A DNA stretch of 64,000 bases from Thelonectria olida (lineage: Eukaryota; Ascomycota; Sordariomycetes; Hypocreales; Nectriaceae): contig JAGPYM010000043.1 of the NCBI GenBank assembly GCA_020736575.1, forward strand, positions 188,120 to 252,119. The letters run 5' to 3'. Shown piece after piece: positions 54,174-64,000 of the stretch. The stretch's first letter is position 1. Each line of letters opens with the position of its first letter. The translations under genes were made by a program, and so were the position numbers. The notes beneath the pieces are model-generated. The model was not told the origin of the DNA and made no database searches. It saw only the letters and a list, made by a program, of their open reading frames with translations.

Positions 54174-57100
54174 GTGTCGCAGTTCTTTCGAAAGCAGCGA
54201 CGCACCAACTCCGACCTGCCCCAGGGTGGCCCCTCGAGGAGCCGTAGCTCGACAACAAGCTCAAGGAGCCCGTTTTCCCTTTCCAAAACGCTCTCCAGGG
54301 CGTCCATCAACACAGTCGATAATGCGGACAACCTAAAAGGCCCCCTTGGACTGACCCTCCTACATTCCCCGCCAGAGCCCCAGATCGACTTCATATTCGT
54401 CCACGGCTTGGGCGGCAATTCGAGAAAAACATGGAGCAAGGCGTCGCCAGATGCGACTCATTTCTGGCCACAAGAGTGGCTCCCCGATGATCCAGACTTC
54501 AAGAACGTGCGTATTCATAGCTACGGATACGACTCGGACTACTTGAAGGGTAAGGAGGACTGCTTGAACATACATCACATCGGCAAATCGTTGCTGGGTG
54601 CCATGAGCACGTCTCCATGCCTTGTTGGTTCCAGAACATACATCGTCGCCATTGGCCATAGCATGGGAGGCCTGGCGATAAAGAAGGCATACATTCTGGC
54701 TTGTCAAGACGCCGTACACAGGGCATTGGCGAGGCGATTTGGGGCATTCTATTTCCTCGCCACCCCGCATCGCGGTGCCGACTCGGCAAGGATGTTGAGG
54801 AATATACTCAAGCTCGCCTACGACCGGGCTTATGTTGCGGATTTGGAACGGAATTCCGGGGCCATTCAGGTCATCAACGACGAATTTCGGCACTTTTCGG
54901 CAGACCTGGAGCTGTGGTCGTTCTACGAGACGCAGAATATGAAACATTTTAGTTCGCCAATTGTCGATCCAGAGTCGGCTGTCCTGGGTTACCGTGAAGA
55001 GAAGCAGATACCAATGAGCGCTGACCATCGCTCGATATGCAAGTTTGAGACGCCTCTGGACCCCAACTACGCTCTCCTGCGAAACGCGCTTGCTTCGACT
55101 GTGAGCAAAATCACAGCGGCAATTCCCGAAATAATGCTAAGGGAGAAGCGTGACAGGATGAAAGAGCTCAAGAAGTACTTGGAGGTTTCGGACGTCTTGG
55201 ACGACGATCTTCTGAGCGTCTGCGAAGCTCGAATGCAAGAATCGTGCCAGTGGGTTTCGACCAAAGCCAGTTACGTCAAATGGAGGGATGGTAAATCAGG
55301 AAACAACAGGACGCTGTGGGTCAAGGGCAAACCAGCAACTGGAAAGTCCGTTCTCGCGGGCTATGTCATCAATCACCTCCGGGAGTCCGGCCAGGCGTGC
55401 AGCTACTTCTTCTTCAAGCATGGAGACAAGTCAAAGTCCAGCCTAGGTCGCTGCCTCAGATCTCTGGCCTTTCAGATGGCGAGCTCCAACACTGAAGTTG
55501 GCGACGCTATTCTAGAGATGCAGGCGGATGGCATTCGGTTGGACCGGGTCGATGAACGCACCCTCTGGAGGATCCTCTTCTTGTCTGGTGTTTTCCAATC
55601 TGCACTGACTCGTCACTATTGGGTTATCGATGCTCTCGATGAGTGTTCCAATCCTTCGGTCCTCTTCGATGCAATTCTTTCCAAAATCGACGAGTCTGTA
55701 CCCTTGAGAATCCTCATCACAAGCCGGGATACGGCTGATCTGGATCAAGGGTTCTCAGGTATTCCATCCAACCTAGTACAGTCATTGTCAATCTCGACAA
55801 CAGACACGGAGCTGGATCTCAGGCTCTTGATTGGGAGGAGCACCCAGTCCCTAGAAGTCGTGGGACCAGAGGACCGCGCAGACTTGGCTGAGAAGATCCT
55901 GGGCAAGTCCAAAGGGTCGTTCCTCTGGACAATCTTGGTGCTCAAGGAACTCGTACGCTGCCATAGCAAAAATGAGCTCCATCAGATTCTCGAAGACGTA
56001 CCGAGAGGCATGGAGTCGCTGTACAAGCGAACCTTGGATTCAATGTCCCAGGCCCCACGAGGGAAAAGGCTCGCCAAAGCCATCCTCACCTGGGCAACAT
56101 GTGCGGTTCGGCCAATGACAATTAGCGAATTGGACGGCGCTCTGAGTCTGGACATTGAAGACTCATTCCCAAGGCTGAGGGAGAGTATCACGGCGCTGTG
56201 CGGCCAGTTGGTGGTCGTGGACAAACTTGGGAGGGTTCAAATGGTGCACGAGACTGCTAGAGAATTCCTCCTTGGCGACAGGTCCGATTCTGAATTTTCC
56301 ATCGACAAAGCCGAAGCGCATACTCGGATGGCACATGTATGCCTCATATATCTTGCTAGAGAGGAGATGAAGCCTCCGAGGACGAATCGGCGCGGTTCCT
56401 TAGCAAAATTCCCGGCCATACGGTCGGAGTTCGCAGCCTATGCAAACACCGCATATTCATACCACCTCTCCAAGACAAATCCACTAGCAACGGAGACTTT
56501 TCAACTTATTGAAAAGTTCTTAAAGTGCAATGTCCTCACCTGGATAGAAGCAATCGCCGACTCTCGAAATCTCAACCAACTCATCCGTGCCTCGAAACAT
56601 CTCAAAGCCTACGCCAATGCGTGCGCCATTGAACGCTCGCCCCTGGATCCTCGAATACGAGCACTACGGCAGTGGACGACAGATCTTGCTCGGATTCCTG
56701 CAATGTTTGCGAACGCGCTCACAGCATCCCCGTCAGCAATACACTCGCTGATACCGCCGTTCTGTCCAACCGGCTCCATGATTTACAATACCACCGGCCC
56801 AGGTCGGAGACTTGCGGTGGTTGGAGCTTCGAGCCAACAATGGGACGACAGGCTGCTATGCCTCGACTTTCGCCAAGGCCAACCAAGCGCTTTGTGTTAT
56901 GGAGAAGAGTTCTTAGCCGTCGGTCTCACATCAGGGTCTGTTGCATTGTACTACGCCAAATCCTACCAGGAGCACAAGGTCTTAGATCACGGCGAAGCAG
57001 TCAAGCTCATTGCCTTCAAAAGTAGAAGTGACCTCATGGCAACTTGCGGGATGAAGATGGTAAAAATCTGGGATACTAGAAGTGGCGAAGTCGTGCGCAG

Positions 57101-58919
57101 CCTTGAGAGCCCTCCACGTCCACTGGCTATGGATTTTTATGGCGAGATGCTTCTGGTCGCAAGCCACAAAAACTACGTGGCATCCTGGAATCTGGGGCAC
57201 GTCGCCCAGCCTGAACCAGCTCGGAGGTTATGGAGCGATGCGCCAGAGACGAGTAGCACACCACCCCGCCAACCCCCTTGCGCACTCACTCTCTCCGCCA
57301 CCCACGGGATGCTTGCCGTCGCATACAGCGGCCGGCCGATAACGCTGTGGGATATGGAAGAAGACGCCTACGTCGGGAGCTGCGGGAAGAAACACTCCAG
57401 CGGAGAAACAAGCACTCACCGCGTCGTCGCTCTCACTTTCAACCCGAATCCGAACATCGGCCTACTCGCCGTTGCCTACCTCGATGGTGACCTCGCCCTC
57501 TTGGACCCTTTTACCGACCAGCAGCTAGAATGTTTTCGTGCCAACTGCCAAACCCTCGCCCCAAGCCCCAATGGGCGTCTTCTGGCGGCTGGTGGTGCAG
57601 ACGGGATAATCCACGTTTACGAGTTTGATACGTTCAAGCTCCTGTACCGGGTCAAGTCATCCAACTCGTACATCAAGCAGCTCGGCTTCGCCAGAGACAG
57701 TCTCCGTCTTGCCGATATCCGCGGCGCGCAGTGCACTGTCTGGGAGGCCGAAGGCCTGCTACGGGATTCTCTGGGCGATGACAGCAGCGGCGCCACTTCA
57801 ACTTCGATGGTAGAAACAGTTTCCGTAGAGGCGAAAGCCAAGATCACCGCGATTGTGGTCCATCCTACGGCCGATGTTATTTTTTGCGGCAAGGATGACG
57901 GATCAGTCGTGCTCTACAGTCGCACGACAGCAGCGCCCTTGCGTACGCTCTACAGTCACAAGTCGGCTGTCCGCGTGTTAGCATGGTGTCAGCAGAGAGA
58001 CGCCATTTTAAGCGTCGATGCCTCCAATGGCATCTTTTTGCACGGAATCCAAAAGTCGGTGAACCAAGGCTGGGATGTGGCGACGCTGTTCAAGTCCCGC
58101 CTTGAGTCCGACAAGGCTATCATCGATGTGCTTGTGGGAGAGCTTGCGGGTAAGTTCATGGTATCTACTCGCGAGTCCGATCACATGTTCACCCTGAATG
58201 GTGGTGAGCACGAGAGGGAGCAAACATGGCCACACATTCCAGGCGGGCGCAAGTGGCTCTCCTACCCGCAGTCTTCTCTGCACCTAGTCTGTGTCGACCG
58301 TGTCAAAGCCCGTATATACTGTTGGGCTGACTGGTCGGAAGTTGGGTCCTTTTCATTATCATTGGACAACGATACGGCGCCGCTCAGAAATGTGATGTTC
58401 TATTCTCTTGGCCAAGGACAGAGAATGCTGGTCGAGCTGCCAGATCGGAACGGTTCGACCAACACTAACAGCATTGTGCTGTTCGACGCGGACTGCCTTA
58501 TCCCCGAAAATGATGAGACCAGGTCCTTGCTGGAGGAATGCCACGATGCTAAAGCAGCGTCAGATCAATTTGCCACCGATAGCGGTAGGGCGAACAGTGT
58601 TACTCCTCGCTGTTCTCGAATTATGACTTTTGGGAAGAACATTGCTCACGTCATCGGAATCAACGAGGCGAGGAAACTGGTGTTTCTGGATCGTTCGTCC
58701 TGGGTGTGTTCCGCTGATCTCAGCGAGGGTGGGAGAGGGATTGGGCAAGTTCCAGGTTCCGACACAATCGAGGTTTTGAGGCACTTTTTCGTCCCATATG
58801 ACTGGTTCGCTGGAAGGAGGGATATTGTCGGCGCCTTGATGCAAAGAGATATAATATTAACTCGGGGTGGCGATCTTGCAGTTATTAAGGGCGGTTTGAA
58901 TTATAGTAAGAGTATTTAA
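54174..58919 (+). CDS. NOD-like receptor: SesB-type hydrolase, NACHT, WD40
   Basis: This is a single frame of about 1,580 codons. Residues 1-60 are Ser-rich. The alpha/beta hydrolase (SesB-like lipase) spans about 70-300: FIFVHGLGG, nucleophile GHSMGG at 161-166, LATPHRG at about 196. The NACHT NTPase starts at about 380, with Walker A GKPATGKS (about 384-391), Walker B YWVIDALDEC (about 481) and ILITSRDT (about 513). A helical region follows, then degenerate WD40-type repeats from about 900 to 1350 (KIWDTRSGEVVRSLES, ITLWDMEEDAYVG and others). This tripartite plan defines fungal STAND receptors that sense non-self and trigger heterokaryon incompatibility-like death. An in-frame TGA lies at 54162 and the first in-frame ATG is at 54603, inside the hydrolase, so a short upstream exon is needed. 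The repeats are diverged rather than near-identical, unlike fast-evolving HET-E. Confidence 0.9.
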   Translation: MSQFFRKQRRTNSDLPQGGPSRSRSSTTSSRSPFSLSKTLSRASINTVDNADNLKGPLGLTLLHSPPEPQIDFIFVHGLGGNSRKTWSKASPDATHFWPQEWLPDDPDFKNVRIHSYGYDSDYLKGKEDCLNIHHIGKSLLGAMSTSPCLVGSRTYIVAIGHSMGGLAIKKAYILACQDAVHRALARRFGAFYFLATPHRGADSARMLRNILKLAYDRAYVADLERNSGAIQVINDEFRHFSADLELWSFYETQNMKHFSSPIVDPESAVLGYREEKQIPMSADHRSICKFETPLDPNYALLRNALASTVSKITAAIPEIMLREKRDRMKELKKYLEVSDVLDDDLLSVCEARMQESCQWVSTKASYVKWRDGKSGNNRTLWVKGKPATGKSVLAGYVINHLRESGQACSYFFFKHGDKSKSSLGRCLRSLAFQMASSNTEVGDAILEMQADGIRLDRVDERTLWRILFLSGVFQSALTRHYWVIDALDECSNPSVLFDAILSKIDESVPLRILITSRDTADLDQGFSGIPSNLVQSLSISTTDTELDLRLLIGRSTQSLEVVGPEDRADLAEKILGKSKGSFLWTILVLKELVRCHSKNELHQILEDVPRGMESLYKRTLDSMSQAPRGKRLAKAILTWATCAVRPMTISELDGALSLDIEDSFPRLRESITALCGQLVVVDKLGRVQMVHETAREFLLGDRSDSEFSIDKAEAHTRMAHVCLIYLAREEMKPPRTNRRGSLAKFPAIRSEFAAYANTAYSYHLSKTNPLATETFQLIEKFLKCNVLTWIEAIADSRNLNQLIRASKHLKAYANACAIERSPLDPRIRALRQWTTDLARIPAMFANALTASPSAIHSLIPPFCPTGSMIYNTTGPGRRLAVVGASSQQWDDRLLCLDFRQGQPSALCYGEEFLAVGLTSGSVALYYAKSYQEHKVLDHGEAVKLIAFKSRSDLMATCGMKMVKIWDTRSGEVVRSLESPPRPLAMDFYGEMLLVASHKNYVASWNLGHVAQPEPARRLWSDAPETSSTPPRQPPCALTLSATHGMLAVAYSGRPITLWDMEEDAYVGSCGKKHSSGETSTHRVVALTFNPNPNIGLLAVAYLDGDLALLDPFTDQQLECFRANCQTLAPSPNGRLLAAGGADGIIHVYEFDTFKLLYRVKSSNSYIKQLGFARDSLRLADIRGAQCTVWEAEGLLRDSLGDDSSGATSTSMVETVSVEAKAKITAIVVHPTADVIFCGKDDGSVVLYSRTTAAPLRTLYSHKSAVRVLAWCQQRDAILSVDASNGIFLHGIQKSVNQGWDVATLFKSRLESDKAIIDVLVGELAGKFMVSTRESDHMFTLNGGEHEREQTWPHIPGGRKWLSYPQSSLHLVCVDRVKARIYCWADWSEVGSFSLSLDNDTAPLRNVMFYSLGQGQRMLVELPDRNGSTNTNSIVLFDADCLIPENDETRSLLEECHDAKAASDQFATDSGRANSVTPRCSRIMTFGKNIAHVIGINEARKLVFLDRSSWVCSADLSEGGRGIGQVPGSDTIEVLRHFFVPYDWFAGRRDIVGALMQRDIILTRGGDLAVIKGGLNYSKSI

Positions 58920-59511
58920 TCAGAATTATTTGTAAGGTATAAAAGATAAGTTTTTTATTTTAAAAATATTTAAAATAACTATATAATAACCTTTTAATAA
59001 GTAGATAGCTTCTATTAAAATAGAATATCAAGTCCTTTGTAAGTATAAGAAGAAAACTTTAGCTTAGGTTCCTCTTCCTCTGTCAAACTAGCTGAGAGCA
59101 TTGGGTGCCGGGGCATTCCAAGCAACAGGCCCGCAGCGATAGTTATGTAGTCTATAAGCCTATTCGATCGGGGCAATTGAGGTCACGCATCCCTTGAAGC
59201 TTCGGCTTTTGGGCTGTCTCTCTCTTTCTTTGTGTGTCCGAGAACCGGGTCGAGACCGGGTAACCAGTCGAAGACTCCAATCCTCGGCGTCTATCGATTC
59301 CAATAGTGGCTATGCCGAGCTTGACAAGAATTCAGGATGCTTGTGACGCGTTTAAACGCCGTTGCTGGTAGTCATCGTCTTTATGCATATGATGTTGATA
59401 GCTTGAGATTACCCGAGTTCAAGCAATGACAGATGAGCCTGAACGTTCTCGATGAACCTGGAATCGAGTAAATCTGGAAATTGGGTATTGACTAATTCGC
59501 TAAATTCAAAA
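58920..59511. other. Intergenic stretch with strongly AT-rich block
   Basis: Just after the receptor stop, about 58925-59060 consists largely of A/T runs (TTTTTTATTTTAAAAATATT and similar). The remainder is ordinary sequence. It may be a transcript-end region or decayed repeat. Confidence 0.5.
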
Positions 59512-60658
59512 CTAGATGGGCCGCAACCCTCTAGACATTTGTCGCATAGCGGCGTCGTAAAGCTGATTCGAGTTCATGTCCTCGGTGTCTGAACCAGAAT
59601 CTGGAGGCACTATCCTCCTGGCGGCTACGATTTGCTCGTCTGCTTGCCGGCTCGATGCCCCAGATCCCGACGCCAAGTTCCCCAGGTCTACGGTATCCGG
59701 GTTACTACTGGACCGGGACTTCTTATCCGCCGTTTTTGACTGATTGCTAGATAGCTCAATGAACCCAGGTGGGTGTTGATGAGGCGAAGACCCCGCTTGG
59801 GTCGAATTACCTCGCGTCTTGACGAATTCGACCAGCTTGCCGAGGGTAGCAAACTCCAGCTTGAGTTTGATGGAGTAGATGACCATTTTGACTCCTTGCT
59901 CCAAAAGAAAGTGGTTTGTGTACATGATGACCAATAGTCCAATATCCATTGCCACAATCATGACGTTGACTCCGAATAGGTACCACATGAAGAGCCTCTT
60001 CTGGTGGCTTTCGTCGAGTGAGGTTTTTAGGATATCCACGACCTTCCAGATATACAGCCCAGAGATGAAGAATTCCTGGATGCAGAAAAACGTCAACTGC
60101 ACCTTCTCTAGGGTGTTGTAAAGTTGTGGATTATGGTTTCCTCTCCGACTCGCTCCGTGAGTCGTCGTGTAGAGCAGAATCGTCATCGTTATGTGCCAGA
60201 CACAGCCATTGACGATTATCATCCAGAGGACGCCACGTAGGATTCTGTCATCATACAAAACTAAGTGAAGTCGAGAGTATAACACGACAGACTGCCCGGT
60301 GACAAGGAGGATCCAACCTATGCTATTGAATACCATGCCGACATAGTTTACGACAAGGTCGAAGTAGTCCAGCAGCCACCCAAGGCTATACGGAATCAAA
60401 GCAAAGGTTGTGACGAGAATGCTCCAAAAATAAAGGCCGCGCCACTGCTTGAAGGTGATGAAGATGAGAGTGAGCAGTTCGAGGCCGTTGTAGAGGGACA
60501 GAATCGAGCATATCTAGACCAGCGCATTAGCGGCTGCAACGGAACCTACCAATTATTCGCGCGCGGAAATTAATTACCATGACCATGACGTCTGTCGGAT
60601 TGTAGACGGCCTCGGCCATCCTTTTGACCAAGAAATTGGACGGGCTGGACAGAGGCAT
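59512..60658 (-). CDS. DUF7703-like fungal integral membrane protein
   Basis: This protein of 360 aa comes from two exons (60658-60578 and 60513-59512; 64-bp intron, junction DVMVMICSILSLYNGLELL). Seven hydrophobic segments are seen, with the family stretches FITFKQWRGLYFWSILVTTFALIPY, TGQSVVLYSRLHLV, EKVQLTFFCIQEFFISGLYIWK and LFGVNVMIVAMDIGLLV. A cytosolic tail of about 110 residues is Ser/Gln-rich and ends with Arg. The fold resembles a seven-helix receptor, but no ligand or coupling is known. An upstream in-frame ATG at 60763 would add 35 residues; a TATA-like TTTTTATAC at about 60810 makes that start possible too. Confidence 0.83.
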
Positions 60659-61420
60659 ATTCGCGGAGATTGTCGTTTGCTCATCTTCATAATGTGAGAG
60701 AGCCAGCCACATGGCTGTAGCGCTGAAGCTGTGGAGGCTGCGATGCGAGGAATGGAGGAGCAACAGGGAGAAGCATTTTTCACTTTGGCTGTGGAGGAGT
60801 GTGGAGGTATAAAAAGGGCAACGTCACCTGTTTGGTTTCGAGTAAAGTGGCAATGCAATTGGTGGTGGCAAGGGTTTGGAGAGCCGGGGCAATGGAAATC
60901 TGGGGAACGCGGGGGGAGTGAGGATGGGATTCCGTGAGTGAAACGTCATGGTGAAGAAGTCGCTCAAGCTGCTCGGGCATAAAGATTTGGCGTGTGAAGC
61001 TATGCTTGAACGGTCCTGAAGCAGAACTTTGGTGGGCGAAGATCGCACCACGTCGAGACAAGTCTCAGGAGATGCTTGACCACTCGGACACTCGGAATGA
61101 CATCCTTGCAAGCTCTCACCTCGTTGTTGGACGGCGGCGGTTCCGGCGGCTAATGAACGGTGGCAATGAAAGGGCACAACCTTGTTTTAAACGAGCTTTG
61201 AGATAGTGCGGCTGCCTATTGGCCGACTGCTGAAATGAAGCTGCTGATCGAAATGCGCCGTCTTAAAGTGTCGTATTAGGTATGTACTGATATGTTCGAG
61301 TTATCAAGCTCAACTCGCCTGAAGAAAACTTGAATATATATACACCGAATCTAATAGTAAAGTCTAATTAGGTATCTATCTACTCAGCCCTATTACTGCG
61401 AAATGCCCTAATTAACATCA
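60659..61420. other. Intergenic stretch
   Basis: The promoter region of the DUF7703-like gene and the 3' region of the next minus-strand gene. Open frames are shadows without motifs. Confidence 0.45.
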
Positions 61421-62480
61421 TCATGGATGCACGGCATTGCAGTTGGTGCAATAGTTGAGAGTAATATGACAGGTGTTTGACAGGTACGTAGTGCCACACT
61501 TGCCAACGTCGTCATTGTCCTTCATGTATTGAACACTGATATAATTGTTTGATCGACTCACTCAAACTCATGGAAAAGGATTGACTTACGCGTCCTTGAT
61601 CTGTCGACCAGTCATGCCATCCATGTAGTCATCGCACTGGACGTAGGCAATGCACCCGGCCTGGCCAAGCGTAGCAGCCACAATAATACCGCTCTTGATG
61701 CGGGAAATGTAGGCCGTGTACTCCACGTAAAGAGTATCGTCTTCATACTGCGACACGGCGCGGCTGCATGCATCGGCGAGGCTGTGACATTGGCTCGTGT
61801 TGGTGGCGTGCGGAAGCCAGAAGTCCTGGTAGGTAATCAACTGGTCCTCCACCCAGAGTCTCTAACAGCCAACTTGGAGGCCCGCACTGTCGGGAGCGTG
61901 AGGGGTTGTCAGCCACGACTAGAAGAGTCAACTTCCCGGATGGCTCTGCTCGCGGTTCCCGGCTCTGCAGTCGAATCTTGTGCGCTGGTACGGGTGTAGC
62001 CGAGGAGCCCTCTCCACCAGATCCAGGGATGGCATCAGCCAGCTTCTGGGCAAGCGAACGGGCGCGAGCATCATATCGCAGGTTAGGGTGTGGTTGTTGT
62101 CGATCAAGACGGGGTTTTCCCAGATGTGAGAAATATACACACCCTTTTCAGACGCGATAATGACCGCCGTACATCCGTAAATACCATTGACGCCGGCGGA
62201 TGCATGGCCGTAGGTTGGGTAGCCAAACCATTGACCGGACGCATCTCCAATTTGGCTCACCCACACAGGTGCCAGAGACGAGACATAGCTTGCGTACGGA
62301 GCGGAAATATCTGGAAGAGCACGTTCATACAAGAACCGCTTGGCCAGAGCCTCGTCTGAGTTGGGCAACCAGTCTCTCTTGGATGCAGAGTCTGTTAGGC
62401 TCGCAACCTCGGCGCTGTTGAGAACTCCGTAGCTAGCAGTAGGCAAGGTATCGGTTGTGATGGAGGAGAGAGCTCCATAT
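61421..62480 (-). pseudogene. Cysteine-containing secreted-type protein gene, N-terminus unresolved
   Basis: The end is clear: exon 61861-61590 (RLWVEDQLITYQDFWLPHATNTSQCHS, then ISRIKSGIIVAATLGQAGCIAYVQCDDYMDG) joins 61535-61421 (YMKDNDDVGKCGTTYLSNTCHITLNYCTNC). Upstream, 62446-62110 encodes WVSQIGDASGQWFGYPTYGHASAGVNGIYGCTAVIIASEKGVYISHIWENP. That resembles uncharacterised fungal proteins often found near chitinase genes. Between the two the frame changes and the introns I can propose are poor. Toward the 5' side only a stop, or an acceptor GATTAG, is found directly at the end of the ankyrin gene, leaving no room for a start or signal peptide. It is either truncated at both joints or spliced from an exon inside the ankyrin gene. 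Function unknown. Confidence 0.5.
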
Positions 62481-62482
62481 AT

Positions 62483-63637
62483 CTAATCCTTCTGCTGGTT
62501 TCTGTCATCAGCCTTCATCCATTTCTCGGCCGCAATTCCCTCCTCAATGACGGTTTTCATCTCATCGTTTCTCATGCGTCTCGCATACTCGGCTGCACTC
62601 CCAAACGCTCCTTTCAACAAAGGATCCGCCCCCCGGCTCAGCAGCCACTTTGTCCTTTCAACGGCCTCTGCCATGACGGCGTAAACAAGCGGATACCGCG
62701 CTGTCGCGTGCCGGGACTCGTCCCTCTGGTTCACATCTGCCCCGGCCTCCACCAGCAACTCCATAATTGGAATCCTTCCAGCGTCGAACTCCTGGCTCGG
62801 TGCCACGCGACCAGAGCGTGGGTTTGTGCCGGCGGGGTACACTCCTGCCGCGCTGTGCAGTGGCGTCCCGTTGCCAATGTGCGCGCCGGCTTCGAGGAGC
62901 ATTTTGACAGCCTCTAGACTGCCGTGGTTTGCAGCAGCCTCGAGCGCGGCGCATGAGGCTGAGTCAGGCTCGTTTTGGCGGTTGACGCCCAGGTTGGGGT
63001 TCGCGCCATGGGCCAGAAACCAGCTGAGGAGGGGAATGTTGGTCACAACCTTCGCGAGTAAGCCAGCACGGTCAGGGCTCAGCTTGGTCGGCATCCAACC
63101 GTGGCCGAGGATAAGTTCAAAGAGGGCAATCTGCTGGTCCGGAGGCGCTCTGAAGATAAGTTCAGGCGTGAGTCGAAGAACAGGCGCGCCACTACCCAGA
63201 AGATGACGAGCAGCGTCGACGTTGCCGGCAGCAATCGCAAAATTGAGGCCGTGATTGAGGAAAGCTGGCGTGGGAGGCGCCTCAGAAGCCATGATGGACT
63301 CAATGTCGGATAGCGGCCCATGGCGACAAGCAAATTCGTATGGGGTCAGACTGGAAGAAGGGGCCGTAACGCTTTGGAGAGGGTTCTTAGCGAAAAACCT
63401 CTCGTCACTAGGCTGCGTGATGGGAACATCGTCATATGCGGTGCCCATTGTTCTTGCTTGAGGCTGCATCTGTTGTTGTAGCTGATTGTTCCGAGGAGTC
63501 ATGACCATGGCCGAGTCTTGCTGGCTGGGTGCCATCATCCGCATGTGTTCCTCCTGAGCTTCCCTCGCCTCAGCTTTTTTCATCCGAGCATGCCTCATCA
63601 TCCGCTCCCGCAGCCGAAGTTGCTCCTGGGATGCCAT
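62483..63637 (-). CDS. Ankyrin-repeat protein with basic coiled N-terminus
   Basis: This is an intronless 384-aa protein. Residues 1-35 form a charged helix (LRLRERMMRHARMKKAEAREAQEE), followed by a Gln/Met-rich linker. About five ankyrin repeats run from about 105 to 370: FACRHGPLSDIESIMA, NFAIAAGNVDAARHLLGSGAP, LEAAANHGSLEAVKMLLEAGAHIG, TPLHSAAGV, PIMELLVEAGADVNQRDES and KWLLSRGADPLLKGAFGSAAEYAR. The N-terminal helix recalls the bZIP-plus-ankyrin proteins of fungi, but no leucine zipper is evident, so DNA binding is uncertain. Probably a protein-interaction adaptor. The stop is two bases from the next gene's proposed exon on the same strand. Confidence 0.82.
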   Translation of the reverse strand: MASQEQLRLRERMMRHARMKKAEAREAQEEHMRMMAPSQQDSAMVMTPRNNQLQQQMQPQARTMGTAYDDVPITQPSDERFFAKNPLQSVTAPSSSLTPYEFACRHGPLSDIESIMASEAPPTPAFLNHGLNFAIAAGNVDAARHLLGSGAPVLRLTPELIFRAPPDQQIALFELILGHGWMPTKLSPDRAGLLAKVVTNIPLLSWFLAHGANPNLGVNRQNEPDSASCAALEAAANHGSLEAVKMLLEAGAHIGNGTPLHSAAGVYPAGTNPRSGRVAPSQEFDAGRIPIMELLVEAGADVNQRDESRHATARYPLVYAVMAEAVERTKWLLSRGADPLLKGAFGSAAEYARRMRNDEMKTVIEEGIAAEKWMKADDRNQQKD

Positions 63638-64000
63638 TTTTGGTCGATCGCAAGCTGACGCTTATGTCTGGGACGTGATCCAATGTAGTCGGGTCTTTGG
63701 GCTTGATGTTTTGCGGCATACGAAACACCTAGTTCCAGGTGTTGCAGTAACTATTAAAGAGTTGCGATGCTGGCAGCGCTGAAACACTGGGGGCCAAGAA
63801 TAGCGTCAATCCCTAATCATGTGACTCGATGATGCAGGGCACCAAATCCTACGGGACTGACCTAAATCCTTCGCGTAGTTATGTAGATAGAGGAATGTCC
63901 GAGCTTCCTCTATAATGTTTGATCTTGATTGCATTGCATTGCTGACTTGTAATTACAGGAGGTTTGGTGGTGACTAGTTCGAGCTGGGCTTGTTACAGGA
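63638..64000. other. Terminal intergenic stretch
   Basis: Upstream region of the ankyrin gene up to the window edge. No gene or clear motif is seen. Confidence 0.45.

Noticed and set aside
54360..55028. 222-codon frame antisense to the NOD-like receptor
   Set aside because: A shadow of the strongly conserved hydrolase domain on the plus strand.
1..64000. CRISPR arrays, bacterial operons or prophage
   Set aside because: Spliced genes and fungal families throughout; no direct-repeat/spacer arrays seen.

Overview
The window is nuclear DNA of a filamentous ascomycete (Pezizomycotina, most likely a Sordariomycete; Hypocreales is my best guess). Nearly all genes carry short GT-AG introns of about 50-75 bp with CTAAC/CTGAC-like branch sites. 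The gene families are typically fungal: a Zn2Cys6 regulator, a cAMP-receptor-like GPCR, fungal MFS permeases, a DUF7703-type membrane protein and a SesB-NACHT-WD40 NOD-like receptor. One Mutator-like transposon resembles the Hop type known from Fusarium. Exon junctions were worked out by hand from reading frame, splice signals and family conservation; they are predictions without transcript support.

Left part (0-18 kb): a SET-domain protein with an apparent frameshift, a GPCR, a very small two-intron gene of unknown function (80 aa), a divergent pair (AKR7-type aldo/keto reductase and monocarboxylate-type MFS permease), a possible tubby/LURP-fold protein, a C2H2 zinc-finger protein, a Zn2Cys6 regulator and an alpha/beta hydrolase. 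A 92-bp hairpin with three 12-bp repeats lies between the two regulators. At 18,331-21,281 sits a complete MULE with 106-bp identical terminal inverted repeats, a 9-bp target duplication and an uninterrupted 882-aa transposase, so a recent insertion.

Middle (22-44 kb): an SDR, a GNAT acetyltransferase, a membrane-anchored fucose-lectin-like protein, a long-chain alcohol oxidase placed tail to tail with a 14-TM-type MFS exporter, and then a gene-poor stretch of nearly 9.5 kb (32.6-42.1 kb). The only well-supported gene in that stretch is a close paralogue of the 80-aa gene, with the same TATA box, leader and intron positions. A four-TM membrane protein with a large glycosylated ectodomain follows.

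Right part (46-64 kb): on the minus strand, in the order of transcription, are a DRAP-deaminase-like enzyme, a fructosamine-kinase-like enzyme, a serine beta-lactamase-fold esterase, succinyl-CoA ligase alpha and succinyl-CoA ligase beta. The linked ligase pair is the most unusual item. The alpha subunit keeps the phospho-histidine motif, whereas the beta subunit has lost recognisable nucleotide-binding and substrate motifs. Beyond it lie the plus-strand NOD-like receptor (about 1,580 aa), a DUF7703-like membrane protein, an apparently damaged cysteine-containing secreted-type gene and an ankyrin-repeat protein.
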